Of a DNA stretch of 38,055 bases, positions 1 through 9,218 are shown in pieces. Origin of the DNA: Anaerolineales bacterium UBA3499 (GTDB lineage: Bacteria > Chloroflexota > Anaerolineae > Anaerolineales > UBA11657); the NCBI GenBank assembly GCA_002377585.1, contig DFQC01000027.1, positions 24,402-62,456 of the forward strand. The letters run 5' to 3'. The position numbers and the translations under genes are program-made. The notes beneath the pieces were generated by a model that ran no database searches, was not told the DNA's origin, and worked only from the letters and a program-made list of their open reading frames with translations. Each line of letters starts with the position of its first letter. The stretch's first letter is position 1.

Positions 1-2388
1 GATTTTGACGGAGACCAAATGGCAGTACACGTACCACTTTCACCAAGAGCGGTTGAAGAAGCATATGAACTTATGCTTGCATCACGCAATTTGCTAAAAC
101 CTGCAGATGGCGAACCAATTGTAGGGCCATCCAAAGACATGGTATTAGGCGTATATTATATGACCATGGCAAGAGATGGTAAAAAGGGAGAGGGACGGAT
201 TTTCGCTAATATTGATGAAGTTGAGCTTGCCCATTCACTTGGTCAGCTTGATATGCACGCAAGAATCAAGCTTTCAATTGAAACACATTTTGATGACGAT
301 AATATTCGTTACGAAAACGAAGATACACAACAAAGACTAGTAGACACTACAGTGGGACGTGCCTTATTCAATCGCATATTGCCTAGCAAAATGCAGTATG
401 TAAATATGTTGCTCGACAAAACCAATTTACAAGATTTAGTCAGCCGATGCTATGCTATTATAGGTCAGGACGAAACCACCGAAGTAGTAGACCAAATCAA
501 AAATCTCGGGTTTCAATATGCAACCAAATCCGGTACTACCATTGCTGTAGCTGATATTACTGTACCAAAAGCGAAAGCTACAATTGTTAGCCGCACCGAG
601 GAAGAAGTAGCTGATTTAGAAAAGCAGTACCAACGTGGTTTGCTTACCGAGCAGGAGCAAACTGATCGCACTATTCAGTTGTGGCAAACTGCACGTAAAG
701 ATTTAGAGCAGGAAGTAAAAGATGGGCTTGATCCAGATGGAAATCTCAGGGTAATGGCAATGTCTGGAGCTACAAAAGGTGGATTTACACCAATAGCACA
801 ACTTGCTGGAATGAGAGGTCTAATGGCTGATCCAGCTGGAAGAATCATTCCTCTTCCCATCCGATCCAATTTCCGAGAAGGTCTACGAGCACTCGAGTAT
901 TTTATATCTACCCATGGTGCCCGTAAAGGACTAGCCGACACAGCCCTTAGAACTGCTGATGCTGGATATCTAACACGAAGACTGTGTGACGTTGCTCAGG
1001 ATGTAATAATCAATGATACTGACTGTGACACTGACGACGGACTTTGGATTAGAAGAAAAGATGACGTGGCAGGCCAAAATTTCTCTGAACGAATACAGGG
1101 AAGATTAGCAGCAGCTAATATAGTTCACCCCAGCACAGGAGAAGTAATAGCAGCAAGAAACGAAGAAATAACTGATGAAACAGCTTTGATTATCCAGGAT
1201 TTACCTATTGATGAAATATTCGTACGTTCTCCGCTAAATTGTCATTTGGACCGAGGTATATGTGCTATGTGTTATGGTCGCGATCTCGGTCGTGGAGAAC
1301 TAGTATCTATAGGAACAGCAGTGGGTATTATTTCCGCGCAATCCATTGGAGAACCGGGTACCCAGCTAACACTGCGAACTTTCCATACAGGCGGAGTAGC
1401 ACATGGTGGAGATATCACCAGTGGTCTACCAAGAGTAGAGGAAATCTTTGAGGCCAGGAAAAAACCAAAGGGTGAAGCAGTAGTTACTGAAATTGATGGT
1501 AAATGTGAAGTTATTCGAAATGATGATGGTAAATTATCCATTCGCATCATCAATAGTCAGCTATTAACAGATGAATATAATGTACCCAAAGGCTGGTCGA
1601 TAAAAGTAGAAGACGCCGATGAAATCGCTGCAGGAGCGGTAATAGCTACGCGAGGTTCAAACTCAACGACAGCTGAAAATGAAGGTAGAGTTCATCGCAA
1701 TGATAGATCCATACTAGTATCTCGAGACCACTATGAAGAAGAAACATATGATCTACCAACTAATGCCCGCATATTAGTAGTGGAAGGACAAAAAGTTCGC
1801 GCTGGGGACAGCCTTACTGAAGGTTCGCAAAATCCTCACCGTATTCTTCGAATATTGGGCAGAGAAGCTTGTGAACTTTATTTACTAACAGAAGTGCAAC
1901 AAGTATATAGATCGCAAGGACAAAACATCCATGACAAGCACTTTGAAGTCATCATAAGAAAAATGCTTTTACGCACCCAAGTGGTTCGTGCTGGTGATAG
2001 CGAACTGTTACCGGGCGAATATGTAGACAGGTATTCTCTACAGGAAATCAATGAGAAGCTAGGAGCAGAGGACAAAGAGCCAGCAGCAGGAGTGCCAATG
2101 CTACTTGGTATTACTAAGGCTTCTTTAGCTACGGACTCGTTCCTATCAGCATCATCCTTCCAACATACTATACGTGTTCTTGCAGGAGCAGCAATTGAAT
2201 CTAAATTAGATCCTCTCACAGGACTTAAAGAAAACGTAATAATTGGAAAACTTATACCTGCAGGAACAGGATATCAAACCCATCAGCATATACCAGAAGC
2301 AATAGAAGATACAGCACTACTAGAAGATAATCTTGAAAATATTATCTTAAGCGATGCTGATTTCGATGTAGAAGAATTACCAACCTAG
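1..2388 (+). CDS. rpoC: DNA-directed RNA polymerase subunit beta' (3' part, 5' end outside window)
   Basis: This is the C-terminal 795 residues of the RNA polymerase beta' subunit. The reading frame is open from base 1, which falls inside the catalytic loop: the first codons read DFDGDQMAVHVPLS, and the three Asp residues hold the active-site Mg. Counting from the Met at base 19, the bridge-helix region (QLAGMRGLMADPAGRI) is at about 261-276 and the trigger loop (ISTHGARKGLADTALRTADAG) at about 296-316. Cys323, Cys408, Cys415 and Cys418 match the second zinc site, and GIISAQSIGEPGTQLTLRTFHTGG is at about 436-459. The C-terminal region is complete and ends in an acidic tail. rpoB is expected upstream but cannot be seen. 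Identity is certain; only the 5' boundary is missing. Confidence 0.98.
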   Translation, partial: DFDGDQMAVHVPLSPRAVEEAYELMLASRNLLKPADGEPIVGPSKDMVLGVYYMTMARDGKKGEGRIFANIDEVELAHSLGQLDMHARIKLSIETHFDDDNIRYENEDTQQRLVDTTVGRALFNRILPSKMQYVNMLLDKTNLQDLVSRCYAIIGQDETTEVVDQIKNLGFQYATKSGTTIAVADITVPKAKATIVSRTEEEVADLEKQYQRGLLTEQEQTDRTIQLWQTARKDLEQEVKDGLDPDGNLRVMAMSGATKGGFTPIAQLAGMRGLMADPAGRIIPLPIRSNFREGLRALEYFISTHGARKGLADTALRTADAGYLTRRLCDVAQDVIINDTDCDTDDGLWIRRKDDVAGQNFSERIQGRLAAANIVHPSTGEVIAARNEEITDETALIIQDLPIDEIFVRSPLNCHLDRGICAMCYGRDLGRGELVSIGTAVGIISAQSIGEPGTQLTLRTFHTGGVAHGGDITSGLPRVEEIFEARKKPKGEAVVTEIDGKCEVIRNDDGKLSIRIINSQLLTDEYNVPKGWSIKVEDADEIAAGAVIATRGSNSTTAENEGRVHRNDRSILVSRDHYEEETYDLPTNARILVVEGQKVRAGDSLTEGSQNPHRILRILGREACELYLLTEVQQVYRSQGQNIHDKHFEVIIRKMLLRTQVVRAGDSELLPGEYVDRYSLQEINEKLGAEDKEPAAGVPMLLGITKASLATDSFLSASSFQHTIRVLAGAAIESKLDPLTGLKENVIIGKLIPAGTGYQTHQHIPEAIEDTALLEDNLENIILSDADFDVEELPT

Positions 2389-2421
2389 ATATTCCTAAGG
2401 TAAATATAATGCTGTTAATAT

Positions 2422-2468
2422 ATTCACAGATAGTGCTTTGACTGATTACGCCAGTACTGTCTGTGAAT
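2422..2468 (+). terminator. Hairpin after rpoC, probable terminator
   Basis: The arms 2422-2437 and 2453-2468 form a 16-bp stem with no mismatch if two G-U pairs are allowed. The loop is 15 nt. It is followed by a T-rich but interrupted stretch (TATTTATTAGTTTAATT). It starts 33 bases after the rpoC stop and lies before the next gene, so it probably ends or attenuates the rpo transcript. The broken T tract makes termination efficiency uncertain. Confidence 0.5.
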
Positions 2469-2491
2469 TATTTATTAGTTTAATTGTCAGG

Positions 2492-2497
2492 TATAAT
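2492..2497 (+). promoter_or_regulatory. Possible -10 box (TATAAT) before the pseudo-helicase gene
   Basis: A consensus TATAAT lies just after the rpoC hairpin, 17 bases before the GTG start at 2515. No good -35 box is found 16-18 bases upstream, and the implied transcript start would fall very close to the SD site GGAG (2504-2507). The box may be fortuitous in A+T-rich DNA. Confidence 0.25.
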
Positions 2498-2514
2498 CCC
2501 TGCGGAGCAGCTCT

Positions 2515-3918
2515 GTGTCTTTTACTGAATTAGGACTACAACCGAACCTAGCAACTAGATTGATCAATCTAGGTTATATTCGTCCCACCCCAGCCCATAA
2601 CAAAGTTATACCAGACATCCTACACGGAGCAAACTTATTAATTGGAAGCCCAGTAGGAGCCGGATTCGCAGAATCGGCCATGATTTCAATCATAAACTTA
2701 TCTGTAACCCAAGCAAACTCTAATCAGGTACACATAATATTATCGGCAAGCGATGACCATAAACTAATCTACGAACAACAGTTGCAATTATTAATGGGCA
2801 ACCAAATTCCAATAGCATTGATGACGAACATAGAAAGCTTTGTTCCCCCTACAACACAGGCCAGCATATGGATAAGTACACCTCAGGAATTTCTCAATTA
2901 CTTACAGGAGTCGTCAACTAATCAAGAGATATCATACACACTACTACTAAATGAAACTGATGAAATGATTGCTCGTGGTGCAAAACCTGCATTACTTGCG
3001 GTGAGTGAGTACATCTCGAAACAATGTCAAGTTATAATTTGTACTAGTAAAATCACTAAATCAATTAAAACCATTAGCCGATCTTTGCAACACAGACCTA
3101 AATGGTATAGATGGGATTCGAATAATCAGAAACCCGAAAATACAGCCCATCAAGCATGGCCTGTACCCAAAACTCTTAAATCCCAATTACTATTGAAACT
3201 GTCTAGCAAACTACATAATGCCAAAGCCATCCTCCTCGTTCGTGATGAGCAATTTGCTACGAAAATAGCGAGGCGCATTCGAACAAGAAAATTAAGAGCA
3301 GCTGCAGTAATGGTCGGAAATGAATTAGAAATTTTTCGTCGATTTGAATCCAACGATATAACACTACTAATACTCGCAGATGGATTAAAGAAAAGTATTC
3401 CACTTGAAGGAGTCACGCATATAATTCACTACGATCTCCCTGACAAACCACAAGGGTATTTAGACATAACCAACAAGATGCCTGGCGCAATACATATGTC
3501 TATCATTACACCTAGCGACGAGGAAAGTCTAATTGAGATTGAGGACATAATGCAACGCCCTTTGTCACGTAATACACTTACTAATTTTGATTATAAAGAG
3601 AAAGTTAGTAAATCAGCACATGCAAACACTACAAGAAAGAAGAAAAGACGACCAAAGCGTAGACGCAAAAAACAAACTAAGACTGAGTGGGACCCTGAGG
3701 TGCCGCGTACTTGGGGCGACCGAAATGCAATGCGAGCAAACCCCGATAAAACTCCATTGGAAGACTGGTCACCCAGTCCACTACCATCAATTTGGTCAGA
3801 CAAGAATCCCAACAAACATACCAAGACTGTATCTCGTAAAAAACGATCTGTCCGTCGTTACAAGAAACATAGGAGAAATCGTAACGGAAACAAGTCCTCC
3901 CGTTCTAAACAACAATAA
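2515..3918 (+). CDS. DEAD-box helicase-like protein with altered catalytic motifs, basic C-terminal tail
   Basis: The 467-residue protein has the two-domain layout of DEAD-box RNA helicases, including a Q-motif-like start (FTELGL, then RPTPAH at 23-28) and GVTHIIHYDLP (299-309) in the second domain. The nucleotide-binding and catalytic motifs are changed. Walker A is SPVGAGFA (45-52) with no Lys-Thr, DEAD is NETD (146-149), SAT is CTS (176-178), motif V lacks its Arg-Gly, and motif VI with its arginine finger is replaced by DITNKMPGA (317-325). Residues 363-467 are an Arg/Lys-rich tail. The frame is intact over 1.4 kb, so this is not simple decay. ATP hydrolysis is unlikely; a role as an RNA- or ribosome-binding pseudoenzyme is inference. 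The GTG start is chosen from GGAG 7 bases upstream. It sits between rpoC and gyrA. Confidence 0.8.
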   Translation: MSFTELGLQPNLATRLINLGYIRPTPAHNKVIPDILHGANLLIGSPVGAGFAESAMISIINLSVTQANSNQVHIILSASDDHKLIYEQQLQLLMGNQIPIALMTNIESFVPPTTQASIWISTPQEFLNYLQESSTNQEISYTLLLNETDEMIARGAKPALLAVSEYISKQCQVIICTSKITKSIKTISRSLQHRPKWYRWDSNNQKPENTAHQAWPVPKTLKSQLLLKLSSKLHNAKAILLVRDEQFATKIARRIRTRKLRAAAVMVGNELEIFRRFESNDITLLILADGLKKSIPLEGVTHIIHYDLPDKPQGYLDITNKMPGAIHMSIITPSDEESLIEIEDIMQRPLSRNTLTNFDYKEKVSKSAHANTTRKKKRRPKRRRKKQTKTEWDPEVPRTWGDRNAMRANPDKTPLEDWSPSPLPSIWSDKNPNKHTKTVSRKKRSVRRYKKHRRNRNGNKSSRSKQQ

Positions 3919-3940
3919 CAACACTTTTGTTGTATTCTGC

Positions 3941-3969
3941 AGGACTTAACAATAACACAAAGTCCTTTT
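3941..3969 (+). terminator. Weak terminator-like hairpin before gyrA
   Basis: AGGACTT (3941-3947) pairs with AAGTCCT (3960-3966), giving a 7-bp stem with a 12-nt loop, and the T run extends to 3969. It lies between the pseudo-helicase stop and the gyrA SD site. A second small hairpin, ACAACA/TGTTGT, precedes it at about 3918-3933. The stem is short and A+T-rich, so read-through into gyrA is likely. Confidence 0.35.
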
Positions 3970-3997
3970 GCGCAAATGTCTAGAAGGAGTAGATAGT

Positions 3998-6631
3998 ATG
4001 GAAATAGGCCATATCCAAGCAATAGATATCGATGAAGAGATGCAAGCATCATATCTTTCCTATGCAATGAGCGTCATCATCGCTAGAGCTATACCTGATG
4101 CTCGTGACGGACTCAAGCCAGTACATAGACGTATATTATATGCAATGCATGATATGGGTATTAGTCCACAATCTAGCCATAAAAAATCAGCCAGAATTGT
4201 GGGTGAAGTGCTGGGCAAATACCATCCACATGGTGACCAAGCTGTATATGATGCGATGGCTCGTATGACCCAAAACTTCTCTATGCGTTCAATGCTTTTG
4301 GATGGACAAGGTAACTTTGGTTCTATGGATGGTGACACTCCAGCCGCTATGCGCTACACAGAAGCACGACTCCACAGTATATCCACCCAGCTGCTAACTG
4401 ACATCCAAAAAAATACTGTTAATTTCATTAATAATTTTGATGATACTTTACAGGAACCAACAGTTTTACCAGCAGCATTTCCCAATTTAATGGTGAACGG
4501 AAGCACAGGTATAGCAGTGGGGATGTCTACATCAATTCCACCACATAATTTAGCCGAGGTATGCGGGGCTCTAGAACTAATGCTAAAGAACTGGAATAAT
4601 TTAGACAAGATACAGGTACAAGACCTGATGCAATACATCAAAGGCCCTGACTTTCCAACCGGTGGACTGGTTATCACACATGCTCAAGAAGATGGATTAG
4701 CTAGTGCGTATGGGTCTGGCAGAGGAAAAATAACCTTAAGGGCCCGTATCCATGTAGAGGAATTAACTCGAGGGCGACAACGGCTAATAGTGACTGAATT
4801 ACCCTATCAAACCAATAAAGCATCATTGATAAGTCGCATTGCTAGTCTTGCACGCGAAAACCGCATAACCGGCATTACTGATCTCAGGGACGAATCTGAT
4901 AGGCAAGGAATGCGAATAGTTATCGACCTCAGCAAATCAGTAGAACCTGACATGACATTGCAACAGTTGTTCAAACTTACTCCACTGCAAACAACTTTTA
5001 GCATAATTTTGTTAGCGCTCGTCAACGGCGAGCCAAGACTTTTAACTCTTAAGCAAGCATTACGTGTATTCTTAGAACACCGAATAGAAGTAGTACGTAG
5101 GCGATCTCAATTCGACCTCAAAAAAGCAAAAGATAGAGCCCATATCGTATCTGGATTAATAATCGCGCTTGACAATATAGATACAGTCATAACACTAATA
5201 CGGGAATCCAAAGATGTACCTGCTGCACGCAAAGCACTTATGAAACAACATGACCTAAGCAATACACAGGCTAATGCAATTCTTGACATGCCACTAAGAC
5301 AATTAGCACAACTACAACGTAACATGCTTAAAGCAGAATATGCAGACTTAATGCGGTTCATTGAAGAACTACAATCTCTATTAAAATCAAAAACTAAAGT
5401 GCGAGAAATGGTAGCATCAGAGCTCAGGAAACTCAGTCATAAGTACTCCGACAATCGTCGTACACATATAATCCATTCTAGCTATAGTAAACAAACAACG
5501 ACTGCTAATATTATTGTACCTAATGAAGATTCCTGGATAACACTTACTCAATCAGGAACATTAGCTCGCACAAATAACTCACGCCGACCATCCCTAACCG
5601 GAACCATGCCAATATCCATTTTACGAGCTAACACACAGGATGTCCTATATTTAATTACAAATGATGGCACTGCTTCTGCAATAACTGTCGGTTCAATACC
5701 AACCTCATCCAATCCCAAACTTGGAGTACCGATTGACTCAATCAGTGCAATAACAAACAATACAAGTGTTATAGCAGCTCTCGCTATGAATTCATCAACT
5801 GCTGGCCAATCAGATGATTTTACTTCAATATTGTTAGCTACCGACCAGGGCGGAATAAAGAGACTATTAGCTAAGGATTTACCAGGCCCATCAGCATCTA
5901 TATTCAAAATAATAAAACTTAGTGATAATAGTAAGCTAGTATCTGCATGTTGGATAGAACCATCACAAAATGTTCTGATGTTCACATCCGCAGGCAAAGG
6001 AATACGTTTTGACTGCAATATAGTTCGTACAACTGGACTCTCAGCAGGCAGTGTACAAGGAATACGTATTAGTAATAAAACCGACCGATTAATTACATGT
6101 ACAGCAGGCAACGAAAACACAGAAATATGTCTGGTATCACAAAATGGCAAAGCAAAACGCACTCTTGTTTCTCAATTCCCTCTACAAGGGCGTGGCGGAA
6201 GCGGAGTGCAAGCTTGCAAACTAGACGCAGGACAAAAATTGTCAGGTGCAGCCCCAGCAATTTCCAATACAGAAATAGTGATAGTTACATCAAACAAAAA
6301 AGCCTACACACATAAAATAACAGATTTGCCATTGATAGGTAGATCAGCATCCGGTTCTCAAATATGTAACTTACGCGACAAAGAACAAGTCACCAGAATG
6401 GTACTATGCCAGCAAATTGTACACGCCCAAACCAACAAAATAACTGATAATAATCACAACACCAATAATACAAAGGGTCGCCGTACTAAGAATAAACCAA
6501 CTGTCTCTAAAACAAATAAGTCTAATAAACCCAGTGATGCTAAACAAGCGTCAAACAAGAAACGGGTTTCGAGAAAATCATCAAAAAATCCCAAAAACGA
6601 ACAACCACCTCTGTTTAAAGCACCAGAATGA
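3998..6631 (+). CDS. gyrA: DNA gyrase subunit A
   Basis: GyrA is the DNA-breaking and rejoining subunit of gyrase. The ATG at 3998 is chosen because AGAAGGAG lies 8 bases upstream; it gives 877 residues. The N-terminal winged-helix and tower region carries HPHGD (76-80) and the catalytic Tyr120 in AAMRYTEARL. The C-terminal part, about 500-835, has the repeated segments of a beta-propeller with a diverged GyrA box QGRGGSG (730-736; the E. coli box is QRRGGKG). Residues about 838-877 are an Asn/Lys/Ser-rich basic tail. The quinolone-region position that is Ser83 in E. coli is Gln81 here. The alternative, ParC, is less likely because a GyrA box is recognisable. No gyrB is in the window. Confidence 0.93.
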   Translation: MEIGHIQAIDIDEEMQASYLSYAMSVIIARAIPDARDGLKPVHRRILYAMHDMGISPQSSHKKSARIVGEVLGKYHPHGDQAVYDAMARMTQNFSMRSMLLDGQGNFGSMDGDTPAAMRYTEARLHSISTQLLTDIQKNTVNFINNFDDTLQEPTVLPAAFPNLMVNGSTGIAVGMSTSIPPHNLAEVCGALELMLKNWNNLDKIQVQDLMQYIKGPDFPTGGLVITHAQEDGLASAYGSGRGKITLRARIHVEELTRGRQRLIVTELPYQTNKASLISRIASLARENRITGITDLRDESDRQGMRIVIDLSKSVEPDMTLQQLFKLTPLQTTFSIILLALVNGEPRLLTLKQALRVFLEHRIEVVRRRSQFDLKKAKDRAHIVSGLIIALDNIDTVITLIRESKDVPAARKALMKQHDLSNTQANAILDMPLRQLAQLQRNMLKAEYADLMRFIEELQSLLKSKTKVREMVASELRKLSHKYSDNRRTHIIHSSYSKQTTTANIIVPNEDSWITLTQSGTLARTNNSRRPSLTGTMPISILRANTQDVLYLITNDGTASAITVGSIPTSSNPKLGVPIDSISAITNNTSVIAALAMNSSTAGQSDDFTSILLATDQGGIKRLLAKDLPGPSASIFKIIKLSDNSKLVSACWIEPSQNVLMFTSAGKGIRFDCNIVRTTGLSAGSVQGIRISNKTDRLITCTAGNENTEICLVSQNGKAKRTLVSQFPLQGRGGSGVQACKLDAGQKLSGAAPAISNTEIVIVTSNKKAYTHKITDLPLIGRSASGSQICNLRDKEQVTRMVLCQQIVHAQTNKITDNNHNTNNTKGRRTKNKPTVSKTNKSNKPSDAKQASNKKRVSRKSSKNPKNEQPPLFKAPE

Positions 6632-6754
6632 TAAAACATTAATAATATAAACCGTCTTACAGTTAACCTTTATTACAGTCTACTAATTATCATAGTACAA
6701 TCATTAGAATGAAATACCAACCCCAAGTTAATCTATCTAACATTAGAACCTACT

Positions 6755-7657
6755 ATGTCTATCACTATAATTGTTAATCCATACGCTAACAGATGGAAAT
6801 GTGGAACGCAGATTGACACAATAGACAAATTGATGCAAACCTCCAACGTGGAATATGACATACTTATAACTAATAGAAAAGGCCACGCGAAACAATTAGC
6901 TTTTGATGCTGCTAAATCAGGTCAACGAACTATTATCGCTGCTGGTGGAGATGGCACACTCAATGAAGTAGTGAACGGAATACTCAAACACAATCCTGAA
7001 CATAAGTTCACAGACTGTACTATAGGAATTATACCTCTAGGAACTGCTAACGATCTTGCTAATCAATTGCACATACCTAGTAATATCAAAGACGCAATAG
7101 AGATAGTATCTTCCGGATTTACTCGAACCATTGATGTAGGCAAAGTCAATGGTCATTACTTCATTAACAACTCGGCAATAGGGCTCGAAACCGAAGTTAC
7201 ACTTGAAAATGAACGCATGACCAAAGTACAAGGACCTCTACGTTATCTTTTAGCTGCAATATTGACTATATTAAAGCGACCTAGCTGGCAGACTAATTTG
7301 GTCTGGAACAATGGTGAATATACAGGATCACTCACATTAGTATCGGTGGGCAATTCTAATAGAACCGGTGGAATGTTCTATATGACGCCAAATGCCATCA
7401 TAGATGATGGTAAACTTGATTTCATCTATGCTCCCAAATTGACGCGAAGAGAAATGTTTCTTTTGCTACCACAGACACTTAACGGTAGTCACATATCTAA
7501 CAGTGCAATTCACGAACATCGCACTAGCAACCTACAAATACATTGTGATCCACCTACTACCATACAAGCCGATGGTGAAATTTTTAGCGCTGCAACCACT
7601 GATATCACATACAGCATAAACCGCCAGGCTCTGCATATTTTAGTTCCAAAACTCTAA
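6755..7657 (+). CDS. Diacylglycerol kinase family lipid kinase (YegS/BmrU-like)
   Basis: This 300-residue protein belongs to the cytoplasmic lipid kinase family that phosphorylates diacylglycerol or related lipids using ATP. It starts with the usual IIVNPYAN strand-turn, has the nucleotide-binding GGDGTLNEV at 64-72, the second conserved block IGIIPLGTANDLA, and a C-terminal beta-sandwich with IIDDGKLD and QADGE. Length is normal for the family. The true lipid substrate cannot be read from sequence. No SD precedes the ATG; an A+T-rich TAACAT lies 11 bases upstream, so a very short leader is possible. It converges with the L,D-transpeptidase gene 45 bases away. Confidence 0.88.
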   Translation: MSITIIVNPYANRWKCGTQIDTIDKLMQTSNVEYDILITNRKGHAKQLAFDAAKSGQRTIIAAGGDGTLNEVVNGILKHNPEHKFTDCTIGIIPLGTANDLANQLHIPSNIKDAIEIVSSGFTRTIDVGKVNGHYFINNSAIGLETEVTLENERMTKVQGPLRYLLAAILTILKRPSWQTNLVWNNGEYTGSLTLVSVGNSNRTGGMFYMTPNAIIDDGKLDFIYAPKLTRREMFLLLPQTLNGSHISNSAIHEHRTSNLQIHCDPPTTIQADGEIFSAATTDITYSINRQALHILVPKL

Positions 7658-7702
7658 AAAGATACAAGACGCGTAGAAACACCTTTATTACAAATCAATA
7701 GT

Positions 7703-9130
7703 TTAATAATGAATTCTAACAGGCGTGCCAATCTCTGAAAAGTTATATAACCATTCGGCATCCGGTATGGTGAGATTGATACATCCATGACTCATAGGAG
7801 TACCAAAATTATCATGCCAGTAGGTTCCATGAATGCCGTATCCACTATAGAAATACATTACGTAGGGTACGTCGGGCAAATACCATGGAACTCCCAAGTC
7901 CACCCCTCGCATATCTGCTTCTAAGTGTTTTACATATATCTGAAATTGCCCAGTTATAGTAGGATAACGATCTGTACCAGTTGATACGACAAATTCTCGA
8001 ATCTGTTCTTCTCCTTTCATAGCATATGCACGCTGGTCACTAATATCTATGTCTATCCAACCACGTTCACCATAAGCTTCACCAACATCTAATTTACTAC
8101 CTTGCTCTTCCAAACTGACATTGACACTATCTATATCCCATACGCCTACTAAATCTCTGTATTGAAGGCTAAGTATCATATTAACCTGCAATGAACTACA
8201 GTCCGGGCCGCTTCTATACGTTACACTAGCAGTAACGATTGTATCTAAAGAGCTATCGTCGATATTTTCAACATCATCAGCACTAACACTGCATAAGTCC
8301 ATGTCATGATAACCCTGAACATAAGATTCGAATTTACCTCCATGTACCCGATTTCTAAAACCCCTACTAAGCAGTTCCCAGGACAGATCGTAATTACCCT
8401 GACTTACATAATTCCAGTAATTTACAACAACATCAACTGGCGTGTCATTGCTGCCATTAAAACCATATTCATATATGCGCTTTATATCATCAGTGGAAGC
8501 ACTAAACGCATAGTCATATCCAGCACTATGCAATTCTTGTCTCTGGCCCTCCTCGTCCGTCAATACTAATCTATCTGTTATAACAGCACTACTCGTATGA
8601 TCACGCTTGAGGTCATCATCAGTTTCCTCAGATACGATATCATCGTCCAATTCCTGAGTATCATCCGACCCTTCCAAACTCATTTCCGCGGGGATAGTTA
8701 GAAATTGATCAACTAATATTGATGTAGATATAAGTCCACTAGCATCTACTATCTTATCTACTGCGCTACCATAATTTTGTGCAATCGCACCTAAAGTGTC
8801 TCCCGGCCTAACCACATATGTAATTGTTGTGTACACATCATGATCGATCGGTGTGGGATTTACCGGCGCATCAATATCAGGCATTACAAGTTGTTGTCCT
8901 ACAAGTATTTTTGTACTAGTAAGTCCATTAGCTAGAGCAATAGCACCAATACTAACTCCATATCTATCAGATATTTTTTCCAAATTGTCACCTGACAGAA
9001 CTATATGATGTTTATCGTCGTTTGTTACATCTTCAGCTTTAACGCTATCGGACACAGACAGCGCTATAAGCGCTGCGATTATCACAGGATACACAAAACG
9101 CTTTCCACAAAATCCAGTCAACATATACAT
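7703..9130 (-). CDS. Secreted LysM-domain L,D-transpeptidase (YkuD)
   Basis: This 475-residue exported enzyme is predicted to form or remodel peptidoglycan cross-links by L,D-transpeptidation. A hydrophobic export signal covers about 10-32. Two LysM cell-wall-binding domains follow at about 42-84 and 104-147, then a strongly acidic linker (about 155-175), an NTF2-like region (about 230-340, with a Cys280/Cys311 pair), and a YkuD domain from about 352 to the end. The catalytic signature is complete: His434 in HGTYW and SHGC at 447-450 with nucleophile Cys450. The start is ATG with a second ATG two codons later and no clear SD. An L,D-transpeptidase implies a murein-type wall, useful when judging the host lineage. 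Confidence 0.9.
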   Translation of the reverse strand: MYMLTGFCGKRFVYPVIIAALIALSVSDSVKAEDVTNDDKHHIVLSGDNLEKISDRYGVSIGAIALANGLTSTKILVGQQLVMPDIDAPVNPTPIDHDVYTTITYVVRPGDTLGAIAQNYGSAVDKIVDASGLISTSILVDQFLTIPAEMSLEGSDDTQELDDDIVSEETDDDLKRDHTSSAVITDRLVLTDEEGQRQELHSAGYDYAFSASTDDIKRIYEYGFNGSNDTPVDVVVNYWNYVSQGNYDLSWELLSRGFRNRVHGGKFESYVQGYHDMDLCSVSADDVENIDDSSLDTIVTASVTYRSGPDCSSLQVNMILSLQYRDLVGVWDIDSVNVSLEEQGSKLDVGEAYGERGWIDIDISDQRAYAMKGEEQIREFVVSTGTDRYPTITGQFQIYVKHLEADMRGVDLGVPWYLPDVPYVMYFYSGYGIHGTYWHDNFGTPMSHGCINLTIPDAEWLYNFSEIGTPVRIHY

Positions 9131-9218
9131 GTAGATTCAATAATACCACCATGCTCACACATCCATACATGCCTACTTAATAGCATAGTGATTAGCTCAC
9201 ATAGCGCTTTAATTGTTA

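Noticed and set aside
3587..3949. Second plus-strand frame overlapping the basic tail of the pseudo-helicase
   Set aside because: Considered as a frameshifted end of the gene, but the main frame continues to its own stop with a coherent basic tail, and the overlapping frame shows no domain.
5548..6162. Open frame of about 204 codons on the minus strand inside gyrA
   Set aside because: Fully antisense to an intact, conserved gene, with no SD and no recognisable domain.
3998..6631. ParC (topoisomerase IV) instead of GyrA
   Set aside because: A GyrA box, though diverged, is present in a full-length beta-propeller C-terminal region.
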